A stretch of 64,000 nt of DNA from Holophagaceae bacterium (GCA_021286765.1 JAJTBS010000005.1:62001-126000), one strand, 5' to 3'; positions 15,854-25,822 are shown, numbered from the stretch's first letter. Numbers and translations are program-made. The notes: a model not told the origin generated them from the letters alone.

Positions 15854-18691
15854 ATGGTGCGGGGCCGTTGGTCAGCCTGGAAGGACTGGGTGGCCCCCGA
15901 TCCGTCCCTGCCCCTGGAGCGGCAGTTCTTCCAGTGGCTCTGCCTGCTGAGCTGCGCGGTCTCGCTCCTGCTGGTGCTTCCGGTGAACAACTACCAGGGG
16001 CTGAGCCCCTGGGTGAACCGGTGGATCGTCGTGTTCGGCTTGGTCTCGCTGGCCCTCGGCTGGGCGGCCCGACGGGGCCGGTACCTCCTTCGGACGATGT
16101 TCCTGGCCTTCGTCATCTGCCTGGACCTCCTCTGGTACCCCAACGGCGGCTCCCAGGGCAGCATCGGGTTGTACTTCTTCCTGGCCGCCCTCTATCCGGT
16201 CCTCTTCTTCCAGGGATCGGCGCGCATCGCGGGACTGATCCTGCTGCTGGCCGACATCCTTGGCCTGCTGGCCGCGGAGCACCGCTGGCCCCAACTGGCC
16301 ACGCCCTTCCCGAGCGCCGCGGACCGGTTCGTGGACCTCGGGGCGGGCTACCTGATCTGCCTTCCGATCAGCGCCCTGATGCTCTGGGTCATCCAGAAGG
16401 GGTTCGAGCGGGAGCGGACCCGCCTCGTCGAGTCCGAGGCCATGTACCGGGAGTTCCTGGAGCGCCAGGGCGAGGGCTTCGCGATGGTGGACGCCAGGGA
16501 GCGCTTCCAGATGACGAATCCGGTGGCCGAGCAGATCTTTGGGGTGCCGTCCGGGGGCCTGGTGGGCCGCTCGCTCCTGGACTTCCTTCCCGAGCATCAG
16601 CAGAACCTGCTCCTCCGGGAATCCCGCCTTCGGGCCGAGGGCCGCGCCAGCACCTATGAGCTTCAGATCCGTCGGGCGGACGGGGCGCTGCGGACCCTGC
16701 TGATCACGGCCACCCCGAGGGTCGACCAGGGCGCGGAGATCCTGCAAGTGCTCGGCGTCTTCCGGGACATCACCGAGCGCAAGGAAGCCGAAGACCGGCT
16801 GCGGGAGAGTGAGGCCAAGTTCCGGACCTACATCGAGCAGTCCATCGACGTCATCTTCACCCTGGACGCCCAGGGTCAGTTCCTCTTCGTCTCCCCAGCC
16901 TGGGAGCGGCATTTCGGCATACCGGCGGACGAGGTTGTCGGCCGGCCCTTCGCGCCCTTCATCCACCCGGAGGACATCCAGCCCTGCGGAGAGCACCTCG
17001 CCCGGGTGCTGGCTTCGGGGCAGGGAGAATCGAGCCCCCCATACCGGGTGCGACATGCCGATGGCTCCTGGCGGTGGTTCCGGGCGAACGGCACCCGCAT
17101 GGCTGCGCCTGGCGGGGACCTGCGCTACATGGGTGTGGCCCATGACATCACCGAGCGCAAGGAAGCCGAGGAGGCGATCCGGGAGAGCGAGGAACGGTAC
17201 CGCACCCAGTTCGACCGCGCGAGTGAGGGCATCCTGGCCCTCTCGGCAGAAGGCGATCTGCTTGAGGTCAACGAAGCCATGGCCAGGATGCACGGCTACC
17301 GCAGGGAGGAGATGCTCGCCCTGCACCTGCGGGACCTCGAGGCCTGGGACGCCCCCAGCCTGCCGCCGGAACGGATGAAGCGCCTGCTCGCCGGAGAGAC
17401 GCTCACCTTCGAGGTGGAGCACATCCGCAAGAACGGCCACGCGTTCCCGCTCGAGGTCTCGGCGAGCCTCGTGTCCATGGGGGGGCGGACGGTGATCCTC
17501 TGCTTCCACCGGGACATCACCGAGCGGAAGCGGGCGGAGGAGACCGCCCGGCTCCTGGTCCAGGAGAAACAGCAGGCCCAGAAGATGGAGAGCCTGGGGA
17601 GCTTGGCAGGCGGCGTCGCCCACGACTTCAACAACATGCTCGGCGGGATCATGGGGTACGCAGACCTGCTGATGGCGGGCGAAACCGATCCCGTCCGCCA
17701 GAAGTACCTGAAGGCCATCCTGGCCGCCTCCTCCCGTTCGGCCGAGCTGACCCAGAAGCTGCTGGCCTTCGGGCGCCGGGGCAAGAACCTGGTGGAGCCC
17801 CTGGACTTGGCCGCGATGGTCGGCGACTGCCTGGACATGATCCGGCCTTCCATGAGCCCCGATCTGCAGGTGGTGGTGGCCATGGAGGATGGCCCAACGG
17901 TGGACGGCGATCCCTCGCAGATCCACCAGGTGCTGGTGAACCTGTGCATCAACGCCATGGAGGCCATGCCCGAACGGGGGGTCCTGACGCTGTCCTCCTG
18001 CGTTCGCGAGGTGTCGGATTCCACCCATCCCGGCCTGCCGGTTCCGGCGGGAAAGTACGTGGAGCTGGCCGTTTCCGATACGGGGCTGGGCATGACGCGC
18101 GAGATCCAGCAGCGGATCTTCGAACCCTTCTTCACCACCAAGAACTCCTCCGGCGTGTCCGGCACGGGCCTCGGGCTCTCCACGGCCTACGGCATCATCC
18201 ATGCGCATGGAGGCGCCATCACCGTTGACAGCAGCAAGGGCAAGGGCAGCACCTTCCGCCTTTTTCTGCCCGTGGGGAGCGCGGCCCCGGGTCCCCGGGA
18301 GGTCATTCCGGGCAGCACCCGCGGAGAGGGGCTCATCCTGCTGGTCGAGGATGAGCAGCTGCTTCGGGAGCTGGGCGCCTCGGCCCTGGAATCCCTGGGC
18401 TACGACGTGGTCACCGCAAAGGATGGCCAGGAGGCCGTCGAGACCTTCGGCCGCCTCCACGGCCGCCTCAGCGCGGTGCTGCTGGATCTGAAGATGCCGC
18501 GGATGGGGGGGCGGGAGGCCTTCCTCGAGCTGCGCCGCATCGATGCGGCGGTGCCAGTGATCATCTGCACCGGCTACGGGGAGAACGAAGAGGTGCAGGA
18601 ACTGCTGACGGAGGGTGCCCGGGGGATGCTGGCCAAGCCCTATCAGATCTCGGCGCTGGCCGCGAAGCTTCGGCGCGTGCTGGCCGGCTAG
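15854..18691 (+). CDS. Membrane hybrid sensor histidine kinase, 6 TM, three PAS, REC
   Basis: This 945-residue protein begins with six hydrophobic segments (~15-195). Three PAS domains follow (~205-330, ~335-455, ~460-585), each closing with a DITERK-type linker. The HisKA box contains the phospho-His (GGVAHDFNNMLGGIMGYADLL) and is followed by an HATPase with DTGLGM and GTGLGLSTAYG. The C-terminal receiver (~825-945) has Glu-Asp acidic residues and phospho-Asp in LLDLKMPRMGG. The missing output domain implies transfer to another regulator, none of which is adjacent. I chose ATG 15854, preceded by GGGGAGG, over an upstream TTG. It converges on the TPR gene with 20 bp between. Confidence 0.9.
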   Translation: MVRGRWSAWKDWVAPDPSLPLERQFFQWLCLLSCAVSLLLVLPVNNYQGLSPWVNRWIVVFGLVSLALGWAARRGRYLLRTMFLAFVICLDLLWYPNGGSQGSIGLYFFLAALYPVLFFQGSARIAGLILLLADILGLLAAEHRWPQLATPFPSAADRFVDLGAGYLICLPISALMLWVIQKGFERERTRLVESEAMYREFLERQGEGFAMVDARERFQMTNPVAEQIFGVPSGGLVGRSLLDFLPEHQQNLLLRESRLRAEGRASTYELQIRRADGALRTLLITATPRVDQGAEILQVLGVFRDITERKEAEDRLRESEAKFRTYIEQSIDVIFTLDAQGQFLFVSPAWERHFGIPADEVVGRPFAPFIHPEDIQPCGEHLARVLASGQGESSPPYRVRHADGSWRWFRANGTRMAAPGGDLRYMGVAHDITERKEAEEAIRESEERYRTQFDRASEGILALSAEGDLLEVNEAMARMHGYRREEMLALHLRDLEAWDAPSLPPERMKRLLAGETLTFEVEHIRKNGHAFPLEVSASLVSMGGRTVILCFHRDITERKRAEETARLLVQEKQQAQKMESLGSLAGGVAHDFNNMLGGIMGYADLLMAGETDPVRQKYLKAILAASSRSAELTQKLLAFGRRGKNLVEPLDLAAMVGDCLDMIRPSMSPDLQVVVAMEDGPTVDGDPSQIHQVLVNLCINAMEAMPERGVLTLSSCVREVSDSTHPGLPVPAGKYVELAVSDTGLGMTREIQQRIFEPFFTTKNSSGVSGTGLGLSTAYGIIHAHGGAITVDSSKGKGSTFRLFLPVGSAAPGPREVIPGSTRGEGLILLVEDEQLLRELGASALESLGYDVVTAKDGQEAVETFGRLHGRLSAVLLDLKMPRMGGREAFLELRRIDAAVPVIICTGYGENEEVQELLTEGARGMLAKPYQISALAAKLRRVLAG

Positions 18692-18711
18692 GGGCGGCCA
18701 GCGAACTCAGG

Positions 18712-21516
18712 CTAGGCCAGGCGCGCGGCGACGTCGCGGTAGTCTGGATCCATTTCGTAGACGGCCTTGAACTCCTCGGCGGCCATGCTCGTGTGGCCCT
18801 GCTGGAGGTAGATCTCCGCCAGGTCGTACCGCAGGCCGATGCTGTCCTCAGGCGGGAAGCCCGGAGCCAGGATGCCCTGGCGCAGCCACTCCACGGCCGC
18901 CGCGAGATCGCCCCGGGCCTGCTCGCAGATGCTGAGCATGGAACAGCACTCCAGCGTCCGTTCCGGATCACCCATGGCGATCTTGAATTCCTCGATGGCG
19001 GGATCGATGAGCATCATCTCCTTGTAGGCGATGCCCAGGTTGTAGTGGGTGTCGTAGTCGTCGCCTTTGACCTGCTTCTCCACGCCCTCGCGGAAGGCGC
19101 TGAACAGCTCGTCCACGCTCTGGATCTTCTCCACCACGTGCGTGGCGTCGTGCATCTCCTCGCCTTCGCCAGTGTCCATCAGCGCCGTGCCCAGCACGTC
19201 CGTGAGGTCGAAGAAGGAGTTGGCGAAGTCGCTCTCGTCGAGGGCGCTGGCCTTGGGGACATGCCCCAGCTTTTGCAGCGCGGCTTCGGCGCGGCTGAGG
19301 CGGGCCTGGAGTTCGGGGTGTCCGGGGAACTGCCGGAGGGCGCCCTCGATCTCGATCTTCGCTTCCTCGGGGCTGCCGTAGTCCAGCTGGAAATCGATGT
19401 CCCCGAGCAGATTGTCGATGTCCTCGACGATGGGCTTGGGGGCTGGAGGCGCAGGCGGTTCTGGTGCAGATGGGCTGGCAGCCTCTGCTTCAGGCAGTTC
19501 GGGCAGGGCCGAGAGCGCGTCGATGACCTCCTGACCCAGCTGCCGGGTGGGCATGGGGGGCAGGGGCGTGGTGGGGGCCGAGGTGGGGCTCTCCGCCTCG
19601 GGCGTGAAGTCCGTGAGGGTCGCATCCATCCAGCTCAGGTCGGAAGGCTCCAGTGCCGGAGGCTCCTGGCTCGGTGCGGTCGGGGCCGACGGCAGGGCGG
19701 GGGGCGAGAAGGGATCCGGCGGCAGCGCGTCGAGGTACGGAAGGAGGGGCAGGCTCTCCCCGAGTCCGTCGCCCAGGGCGATGGGCTCGATGGTCGGGAG
19801 GGCGGCCGCCCGCGGGGCTGGCACCTCGAAGCCCGGAAGGTCGAGGCCGATCAGCATGTCCACATCGTCGGCTGGCGGTGGGGTGACGGGCTGAGCGGGA
19901 GGCGGGGGCGGTGGGGCGGGCAGGCCAATGGGGGCCCGGGAGGCGGGTGGCGGCAGCACGCCCGGTTCGGGCAGGCCCATGGCGCGGCGGTGGATGCGCG
20001 TGGAGCCGGGGAAGAGTTGCTCTGCCAGATCCAGCAGGTGGGCGGCTTCCCGCTTCCGGTCCAGCTGGACCAGGGCCTGGGCGCTCTGCACGTACTGCAT
20101 CTGCACCTGGGTGAGGCGGCCAGTGGTGCGGTGGACGGCGACGATGGCCTCGATGATCGTGAGGTCGGCGGGATCCAGTTCCAGGGCCTTTTTGTAGGTC
20201 TCGATGGCCCGTTCATGGCTGCCGCTCCGCAGCATGGCCTCGGCCTCGCGCGAAAACTGCTCGATGCGCAGCCGCTTGACGGGATCCACCTCGGTCTCGC
20301 CGCCGTGGCGGGTGATCTCCTGGGGAGATCTGGCCTCGAATCCCGACGGGAGGCCGGCGGGGGCAAAGGTAGGTGGCGGCGGGGCGGCGGCCCCGGGCAC
20401 CACGCCCATGCCCTGCAGCTGTCCCGCAAGGTGGCTGATGAGGGCCTGGTCGTTGTTCTGATAGGCCATGCCGTAGGCGCTTTGGAGCGCCTGCACCTGG
20501 TCGGTCCGGTTGCCGCTCTGGTGGGCGATCTCGGCGAGGAGGACCCAGCCCTCGATGCCGATGTTGCCTTGGAGCGCGTTGCGCAGGCTCCGGCCGATGA
20601 CGTCGCCGGAGCCGCGCCGGGCCAGCTCCCGGGCGATGGGCGCGAAGAGGCGCAGGCCCTCTTCTGCGCGATCCCCGTTAACCAGGTTCCGCAGGGCCTT
20701 CTCGCAGAGGGGCAGGGACTTCTCAGGCAGCTGGGCCACTTCCGCCAGGGCCTCCAGGGCCCGGTCCGGGTGGCCGCTCCGCAGCTCGATTTCGGCCAGG
20801 GCCTCCAGCAGCTCGGTGTTTCGGGGGTTGTTGGCGAGCCCTTCACGCAGGTGCTGGGCGGCGGTGGTGTAGTCCCCCTGGATGACCCCCAGACGGCTCT
20901 GCGTCAGGTAGACCTGGGGCGTGGAGATCATCGACTTGGCGCGCTCGAGGATCTGGTTCGCCTCGCCGTGCATCTGCTCCATGGCCAAGGATTCGGCCAC
21001 TTCGAGATAGATGCCCGCGGCGCGGTCCTTCATGCCCTCCTTGTTGTAGAGGTCCGCGAGCTTGACCTTCATCTTCAGGTTCTTCGGGTCCAGGTCGACG
21101 ACCTTGTTGAACTCCTCCAACGCCCGCTTGATGAGGCCCTTCTTCTGGAAGTGTTCGGCGACCTGGAGGTGGACCTTCACCGCGTCACTGGTCTTGTTCA
21201 TCTGGCGGTAGAGGTCCGCCAGACGCTGGGCCGCGTCGATGTCCTCGGGGGCGTTGCGCACCACCTTCTGGAAGATGGCCGCCGCGCGCGCATGGAACCC
21301 GTCCCGCTCGTAGGCTCCGCCCAGGCGCTTGTGGATCTCCACGCCCTCTTTCACCCGGCCGATCTGGACTGAGAGATCGCCGATCTGGTTCAGGGTGTTG
21401 TAGTCCTTCGGGTTGTCGTCGACGAGCTTCTGGAACTCGTCGATGGCCCGGTCCACCTTCCCCGCCGTCAAGAGCTTGTCGGCTTCCTTCTTGACTTTGA
21501 CGCGATCAATGGCCAT
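18712..21516 (-). CDS. Large tetratricopeptide-repeat protein with Pro-rich middle
   Basis: This 934-residue cytosolic protein begins with a long run of TPR units (~1-360), with repeated patterns such as A-x-F-x-K-VV-x-x-x-P and LADLYNKEG. A Pro/Ala linker is followed by a further TPR pair (~395-520), a long Pro/Glu/Leu-rich low-complexity stretch (~530-700), and C-terminal TPRs (~790-934) with YNLGIAYKEM and YDLAEIYLQQGHTSMAAEEFK. I recall a similar layout in Acidobacteria and Deltaproteobacteria proteins linked to motility or cell polarity, but nothing here proves a role. There is no signal peptide. A TACACT -10-like element lies 25 bp before the ATG. Confidence 0.85.
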   Translation of the reverse strand: MAIDRVKVKKEADKLLTAGKVDRAIDEFQKLVDDNPKDYNTLNQIGDLSVQIGRVKEGVEIHKRLGGAYERDGFHARAAAIFQKVVRNAPEDIDAAQRLADLYRQMNKTSDAVKVHLQVAEHFQKKGLIKRALEEFNKVVDLDPKNLKMKVKLADLYNKEGMKDRAAGIYLEVAESLAMEQMHGEANQILERAKSMISTPQVYLTQSRLGVIQGDYTTAAQHLREGLANNPRNTELLEALAEIELRSGHPDRALEALAEVAQLPEKSLPLCEKALRNLVNGDRAEEGLRLFAPIARELARRGSGDVIGRSLRNALQGNIGIEGWVLLAEIAHQSGNRTDQVQALQSAYGMAYQNNDQALISHLAGQLQGMGVVPGAAAPPPPTFAPAGLPSGFEARSPQEITRHGGETEVDPVKRLRIEQFSREAEAMLRSGSHERAIETYKKALELDPADLTIIEAIVAVHRTTGRLTQVQMQYVQSAQALVQLDRKREAAHLLDLAEQLFPGSTRIHRRAMGLPEPGVLPPPASRAPIGLPAPPPPPPAQPVTPPPADDVDMLIGLDLPGFEVPAPRAAALPTIEPIALGDGLGESLPLLPYLDALPPDPFSPPALPSAPTAPSQEPPALEPSDLSWMDATLTDFTPEAESPTSAPTTPLPPMPTRQLGQEVIDALSALPELPEAEAASPSAPEPPAPPAPKPIVEDIDNLLGDIDFQLDYGSPEEAKIEIEGALRQFPGHPELQARLSRAEAALQKLGHVPKASALDESDFANSFFDLTDVLGTALMDTGEGEEMHDATHVVEKIQSVDELFSAFREGVEKQVKGDDYDTHYNLGIAYKEMMLIDPAIEEFKIAMGDPERTLECCSMLSICEQARGDLAAAVEWLRQGILAPGFPPEDSIGLRYDLAEIYLQQGHTSMAAEEFKAVYEMDPDYRDVAARLA

Positions 21517-21541
21517 TCAGCTGCCTCGGGCGAGTTCGGAA

Positions 21542-21547
21542 AGTGTA
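21542..21547 (-). promoter_or_regulatory. Candidate -10 element (TACACT) for the TPR gene
   Basis: The minus strand reads CCTACACTT 25 bp before the TPR start codon at 21516. It belongs to the recurrent -10 family; no -35 is evident. Confidence 0.35.
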
Positions 21548-21568
21548 GGCCGGAGAAGCCGCCCCGAA

Positions 21569-21985
21569 CTAGCGAAAATGTCCACCCGTGAAGCTGTGGG
21601 GGAGCAGGTTTTCCAGCCGGTGGAGCTGGCGGCCGTGGCGGTTGGCCAGGAGTACCGGCAATTCGCCCGCGAACTCGACCAGGGCCTGGCGGCAGGCGCC
21701 GCAGGGCGGCGTCAGTTCCGCCACGTCGGTCACCACCACCGCGGCGACCAGGCCTCCAGGGCGCAGCCCCGCGGCCACGGCGGCGCTGAGGGCCCCGCGC
21801 TCGGCGCAGAGGCACACGGGATAGGCGGCGTTCTCCACGTTGCAGCCGCCGAACACCGCCCCCGAGGCGGTCAGGAGGGCCGCGCCCACCTGGAACCGGG
21901 AGTAGGGGGCATGGGCATGGTCCCGGGCCTTCCAGGCGGCGTCGAGCAGGGGGGCCCAGGCCGGGGATTGCGGATCGTCGAACAC
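21569..21985 (-). CDS. cdd: Cytidine deaminase
   Basis: This 138-residue zinc enzyme deaminates cytidine and deoxycytidine in pyrimidine salvage. The motifs are NVENAAYPVCLCAERGAL (CAE: zinc Cys and catalytic Glu) and PPCGACRQAL (PCxxC zinc ligands). The substrate-binding PYSRFQVGAALL segment is near the N-terminus. The length fits the short tetrameric class. The start is GTG 21985, with TGGAGG five bases ahead. It lies 17 bp downstream of the DUF58 gene and is probably co-transcribed with it. Confidence 0.95.
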   Translation of the reverse strand: MFDDPQSPAWAPLLDAAWKARDHAHAPYSRFQVGAALLTASGAVFGGCNVENAAYPVCLCAERGALSAAVAAGLRPGGLVAAVVVTDVAELTPPCGACRQALVEFAGELPVLLANRHGRQLHRLENLLPHSFTGGHFR

Positions 21986-22002
21986 CAGCGCCTCCAGAGG
22001 AT

Positions 22003-22944
22003 TCAGCTTAGCTGAGCTGCCGGCGCCGCGTCCTCTCCGGTTCCGGTGGCCCGGGCCAGGGCCAGCGTCCTCCAGCAGGGGGCGTGGCCGTGGACTTCCC
22101 GGATCCCTTCGGGGCCCTGCACCTCCAGGCTGATGTCCCGCTTCTGGAGCCGCGCCTGCAGCACCGCCCCGGAGAGGCGCTCCAGCTCCCGCTCGAAGGG
22201 GCGGCCCGGGCCCCAGGCGGAGAGGTCCAGCCGCAGGTGCAGGCCCATGGGTCGCTCCTCCTCGAAGGTGCGAACCCAGGGCTGGCTGCGCTGGGCCGTG
22301 CGCTTCCAGTGGACCCGGCCCGGCGAATCCCCCAGACGAAGGGGTCGGGCCCCCTCAGGGCTGCTGGTCCCCTCCTGGGCCAGGGTGCGGTGACCCTCAC
22401 CGCGCCAGCGGTTGGGCTGGGCGGGCGGGGTGCGGGGATGGGGCAGCACCAGCACCTGCTGGTCCAACTCGATGAAGCGGGACTTCTCCAGCAATCCGAA
22501 GGGGAAGCGGGTCCGGAGTTCGAGGGCGTGGAGGCGGGTCCAGCCCCGGTGGGCGGCCCGGGCCTGCAGGACCACCGTCGTTTCCCCCTCGCGGGTCGCG
22601 GAACCCAGGAAGCCCGGTTCCACGGTGCCGTCGTCCAGGATGAGATGCAGCTCCAGGCCCCGGATTCGGCCGCGGCCCCCATCCTGGAAGCGCATCCGGA
22701 GGCCGCCCCGCACCCGGGCGAAGAGGTTGCCCTCCTCGATGCCCAGCAGGCGAAGCCCCTGCAGCGCCCGGCGGCTGAGGATGCCCGAGACCAGGAAGAG
22801 CCCCAGCATGAGGGAGAACACCAGGTAGAGCAGGTTGTTGCCGGTGTTGACGGAGAAGGCGCCCACCGCCAGCAGGGCCAGCAGGTACTGGACGCCCAGC
22901 CCCGTGAGGGACAGGCGCAGGCGGCGGTCGTTCCAAAGGCGCAT
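22003..22944 (-). CDS. DUF58-domain membrane protein
   Basis: This 313-residue protein opens with two transmembrane segments (~13-30 and ~36-55) containing NTGNNLLYLVFSLML. A beta-rich region and then a DUF58 core follow, recognised by RPLRLGDSPGRVHWKRTA. DUF58 proteins usually accompany a MoxR ATPase and VWA-domain proteins and are linked to cofactor insertion or complex assembly. Neither partner is next to this gene, so its job here is open. It is probably co-transcribed with cdd and is divergent from the amino-acid permease. Confidence 0.85.
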   Translation of the reverse strand: MRLWNDRRLRLSLTGLGVQYLLALLAVGAFSVNTGNNLLYLVFSLMLGLFLVSGILSRRALQGLRLLGIEEGNLFARVRGGLRMRFQDGGRGRIRGLELHLILDDGTVEPGFLGSATREGETTVVLQARAAHRGWTRLHALELRTRFPFGLLEKSRFIELDQQVLVLPHPRTPPAQPNRWRGEGHRTLAQEGTSSPEGARPLRLGDSPGRVHWKRTAQRSQPWVRTFEEERPMGLHLRLDLSAWGPGRPFERELERLSGAVLQARLQKRDISLEVQGPEGIREVHGHAPCWRTLALARATGTGEDAAPAAQLS

Positions 22945-23025
22945 GGCACAAGACTAGCCGGGGCGGCGGGCGAGGGCCGTCCCTCCAGTCCCGCCTGATA
23001 GCATGAACCTTCGCCCAAGGTCCCC

Positions 23026-24600
23026 ATGTTCGAGCGCCTCTTCCGCACCAAATCCCTGGAGCAGCTGCGCGCCAGCGCCGAGGAGCCCGAGCACCAGCTG
23101 AAGAAGAACCTGGGCGCGTTCGACCTCACCATGTTCGGCATCGGCGCCATCATCGGCGCCGGCATCTTCTCCAGCATCGGCACCGCTGCCGCCGGGAATA
23201 TGGCGGACGGGCGCCTTCCCGCGGGTCCAGGCCTGGTGATCTCCATTCTCCTGGTGGCCCTCATCTGCGGCTTCACGGCCCTGGCCTACGCGGAGCTGGC
23301 CTCCATGATTCCCGTATCGGGCAGCGCCTACACCTACGCCTACGCCACACTGGGTGAGCTCATGGCCTGGATCATCGGCTGGGACCTGCTGCTGGAATAC
23401 GCCATCTCCAATGTGGCCGTGGCCATCTCCTGGGGCGACTACGCCCGCAGCTTCTTCTCCACGGTCTTCCACGTGAACATCCCAGGCTGGCTGGGCATGG
23501 ATCCCCGCTCGGCCCTGAAACTGGTGGAAGGCGTGCCGGCCATGGATCTCTCCGCCAAGCTGCACGCGTTGGCCCAGGCCAAGGCGGGCCTCGTCAACGG
23601 GGCGGCCACCTTCGCCAACTGGGAGGTGCTGAAGGCCGCACCCACGATCGCCGGCCTGCCCATCACCATCAACTTCCTGGCGGTGGTCATCACGGCCCTC
23701 ATCACCTGGCTCTGCTACATCGGCATCAAGGAGAGCTCCCGGGTGAACAGCGTGATGGTGGTCATCAAGGTGATGATCCTGCTGGCGGTGGTGGGCCTCG
23801 GCATCAAGTTCATCAGCCCCGGGAACTGGCAGCCCTTCATTCCCCATGGCTGGAAGGGCATCCAGGCTGGCGCGGCCATCATCTTCTTCGCCTTCATCGG
23901 CTTTGATGCCGTGAGCACCACCGCGGAGGAATGTCGCAACCCCGGCAGGGACCTGCCCCGGGGCATCCTGGGGTCCCTGCTCATCTGTACCTTCATCTAC
24001 GCGGCTGTGGCCCTGGTGGTCACGGGCATGCTGCACTACACGAAGCTGGGCGGCATCGCCGATCCCCTGGCCTTCATCTTCACCGAGCACAAGATGGCGG
24101 GCATCGCCGGGGTGATCAGCTTCGGCGCCGTCATCGCCACCACCGCCGCGCTGCTGGTGTACCAGGTGGGCCAGCCCCGCATCTTCATGAGCATGAGCCG
24201 CGATGGCCTGCTGGGCCCATGGTTCGGCCAGGTGCACAGCCGGTTCAAGACGCCCTCCCACGCCACGGTGCTCACAGGTTTTTTGGTGGCCATTCCCGCG
24301 GCCCTGCTCAACATCGATGAAGTGGTGGAACTGGCTAACATCGGCACCTTGTTCGCCTTCGTCATCGTGTGCGCGGCGGTGCTGATCCTGCGCCGCCGCC
24401 GTCCAGAGGCGCCTCGCAAGTTCACCATGCCCTTGGCCTGGGTCATCGCGCCCCTGGGCATTCTGGGCTGCGTGTGGATTGCCAAGGGGCTGCCTGCGCT
24501 CACCTGGTACCGGTTCTTCGGCTGGCTGGGCATCGGGCTGGTGATCTACCTCCTCTACGGATCCCGGAAGAGCCGCCTGGAGGCCTCGACTGGGGCATGA
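23026..24600 (+). CDS. APC-family amino acid permease (cationic amino acid transporter-like)
   Basis: This 524-residue transporter has about 12-13 membrane segments. The N-terminal LGAFDLTMFGIGAIIGAGIFSSIG is the diagnostic APC segment. IFFAFIGFDAVSTTAEECRNPGRDLPRGI is the conserved TM6-loop region typical of the cationic amino acid transporter subgroup (YfnA/CAT). An insertion of ~50 residues (VPAMDLSAKLHALAQAKAG region) lies between early TMs. The substrate is not decidable. The ATG is preceded by AAGG. ribE starts 10 bp after the stop, and co-transcription is likely. Confidence 0.88.
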   Translation: MFERLFRTKSLEQLRASAEEPEHQLKKNLGAFDLTMFGIGAIIGAGIFSSIGTAAAGNMADGRLPAGPGLVISILLVALICGFTALAYAELASMIPVSGSAYTYAYATLGELMAWIIGWDLLLEYAISNVAVAISWGDYARSFFSTVFHVNIPGWLGMDPRSALKLVEGVPAMDLSAKLHALAQAKAGLVNGAATFANWEVLKAAPTIAGLPITINFLAVVITALITWLCYIGIKESSRVNSVMVVIKVMILLAVVGLGIKFISPGNWQPFIPHGWKGIQAGAAIIFFAFIGFDAVSTTAEECRNPGRDLPRGILGSLLICTFIYAAVALVVTGMLHYTKLGGIADPLAFIFTEHKMAGIAGVISFGAVIATTAALLVYQVGQPRIFMSMSRDGLLGPWFGQVHSRFKTPSHATVLTGFLVAIPAALLNIDEVVELANIGTLFAFVIVCAAVLILRRRRPEAPRKFTMPLAWVIAPLGILGCVWIAKGLPALTWYRFFGWLGIGLVIYLLYGSRKSRLEASTGA

Positions 24601-24610
24601 TGGAGAGGAC

Positions 24611-25261
24611 ATGTTCACTGGCCTGATCCGTCATCTCGGCACCCTCGAAGCCCGCTCATCCCGCCCCGGCGGGGCGCGTCTCCGCATCGCGGCCCCGGCG
24701 GACCTGCTGGGCCGCGCGGAACTTGGCGCCAGCATCGCCGTGAATGGGGCCTGCCTCACCAGCGTGGCTGTGGATGGCCGTGCCTGGGAGGCGGAGCTCA
24801 GCGAGGAGACCCTCGACAAGACCACCCTGGGCCGCCTGGCGCTGGGCGCCACGCTGCATCTGGAACCGGCCCTCCGGGTGGGCGACCCCCTGGACGGCCA
24901 CCTGGTCTCGGGCCATGTGGATGGCCTCGGCCAGCTGGTGGCGCGGCCCCGCGGCGAGGGCGCCCTGGACGAGGGCATCTGGCGCTTCAGCCTGCCTCCC
25001 GCGCTGGCGCCCATGACCGCGCCCAAGGGCTCCATCGCCGTGGACGGCATCTCGCTGACCGTGGTGGACTGCGGCAGCGACTGGTTCAGCGTGGCCCTCA
25101 TCCCTGAGACCGTGAAGCGCACGACCTTGAGCGGCATGCGCCCGGGCGATGCCGTCAATCTCGAGGCCGATCCCATCGGCCGCTTCGTGGCCAGGGCGCT
25201 GGCGCTGCGGGGCAGTGACGAGAAGCTGGCCCGCTTCGCCCAGGGCGGCTGGCAGGCATGA
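24611..25261 (+). CDS. ribE: Riboflavin synthase, alpha subunit
   Basis: This 216-residue enzyme dismutates two 6,7-dimethyl-8-ribityllumazines to riboflavin. It shows the internal duplication of the family. The first half has MFTGLI, VNGACLTS and VSGHVDGLG; the second has VDGISLTVV and IPETVKRTTLS. The length is normal. No other riboflavin gene is in the window and no FMN riboswitch is visible, so it is not in a classic rib operon; it follows the permease by 10 bp. Confidence 0.95.
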   Translation: MFTGLIRHLGTLEARSSRPGGARLRIAAPADLLGRAELGASIAVNGACLTSVAVDGRAWEAELSEETLDKTTLGRLALGATLHLEPALRVGDPLDGHLVSGHVDGLGQLVARPRGEGALDEGIWRFSLPPALAPMTAPKGSIAVDGISLTVVDCGSDWFSVALIPETVKRTTLSGMRPGDAVNLEADPIGRFVARALALRGSDEKLARFAQGGWQA

Positions 25262-25285
25262 CGGCCGTACCTTGAGGGGGCTCCC

Positions 25286-25813
25286 ATGAATTGGCTCGGG
25301 CTCATGCTGGCGCTGCCGGGCTTCGCCATGGGGTCGGTCCCCGCCAGGCCCGAGCCTCCACCGAAGACGGCGGCTGGGGCTGCGGCCGATCCCGCCCTGC
25401 GGTTCCTGGAGATGGCCCTGGCCAGCCAGCGCCTCAAGGAGCAGAAGGGCGGGCCGAAGCAGGGCTTCTACCTGCTGATCGAGAACCTGACCACCGACCC
25501 GATCCAGGTCGCCTTCGCCGTGGAGGGCAGCGGGCTTCCACACACCTTCCTGTTCGAGGACGACGGCCTGGTGCAGGGCTGGTGGAAGGTGGAGCCGGGC
25601 AAGACCCGCCGGATCTTCATCGACCGCGTGCTGCCGAAGGTCTACTACCTGCATGCGCGCACGGCGACCCACTTCTGGGGCAAGGACAAGGCCTTCGCGG
25701 TCCCGAGCGGCGACGGTGAGCCGACCGTGACCTTCTCGCGGTATGAGTCCGGGGCCAAGGGCCAGGTGGATGCGGATGGCACCGTGGTCTGCACCCACCG
25801 CTACCGGCAGTAG
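25286..25813 (+). CDS. Secreted DUF1036-like protein
   Basis: This 175-residue protein has an N-terminal signal sequence (MNWLGLMLALPGFAMG). The mature region resembles DUF1036: an ENLTTDPIQVAFAVEG strand, then DGLVQGWWKVEPGKTRRIF with the family-typical GWW..PG core, and VYYLHARTATHFWGKDKAF. DUF1036 proteins are small secreted beta-sandwiches of unknown role. The match is from memory of the pattern and should be tested by profile search. It starts 25 bp after ribE and converges with smpB. Confidence 0.55.
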   Translation: MNWLGLMLALPGFAMGSVPARPEPPPKTAAGAAADPALRFLEMALASQRLKEQKGGPKQGFYLLIENLTTDPIQVAFAVEGSGLPHTFLFEDDGLVQGWWKVEPGKTRRIFIDRVLPKVYYLHARTATHFWGKDKAFAVPSGDGEPTVTFSRYESGAKGQVDADGTVVCTHRYRQ

Positions 25814-25822
25814 GGCGCGGGC

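Noticed and set aside
15872-18460. 862-codon minus-strand frame antisense to the hybrid kinase
   Set aside because: Same shadow composition; the plus strand encodes PAS, kinase and receiver motifs.
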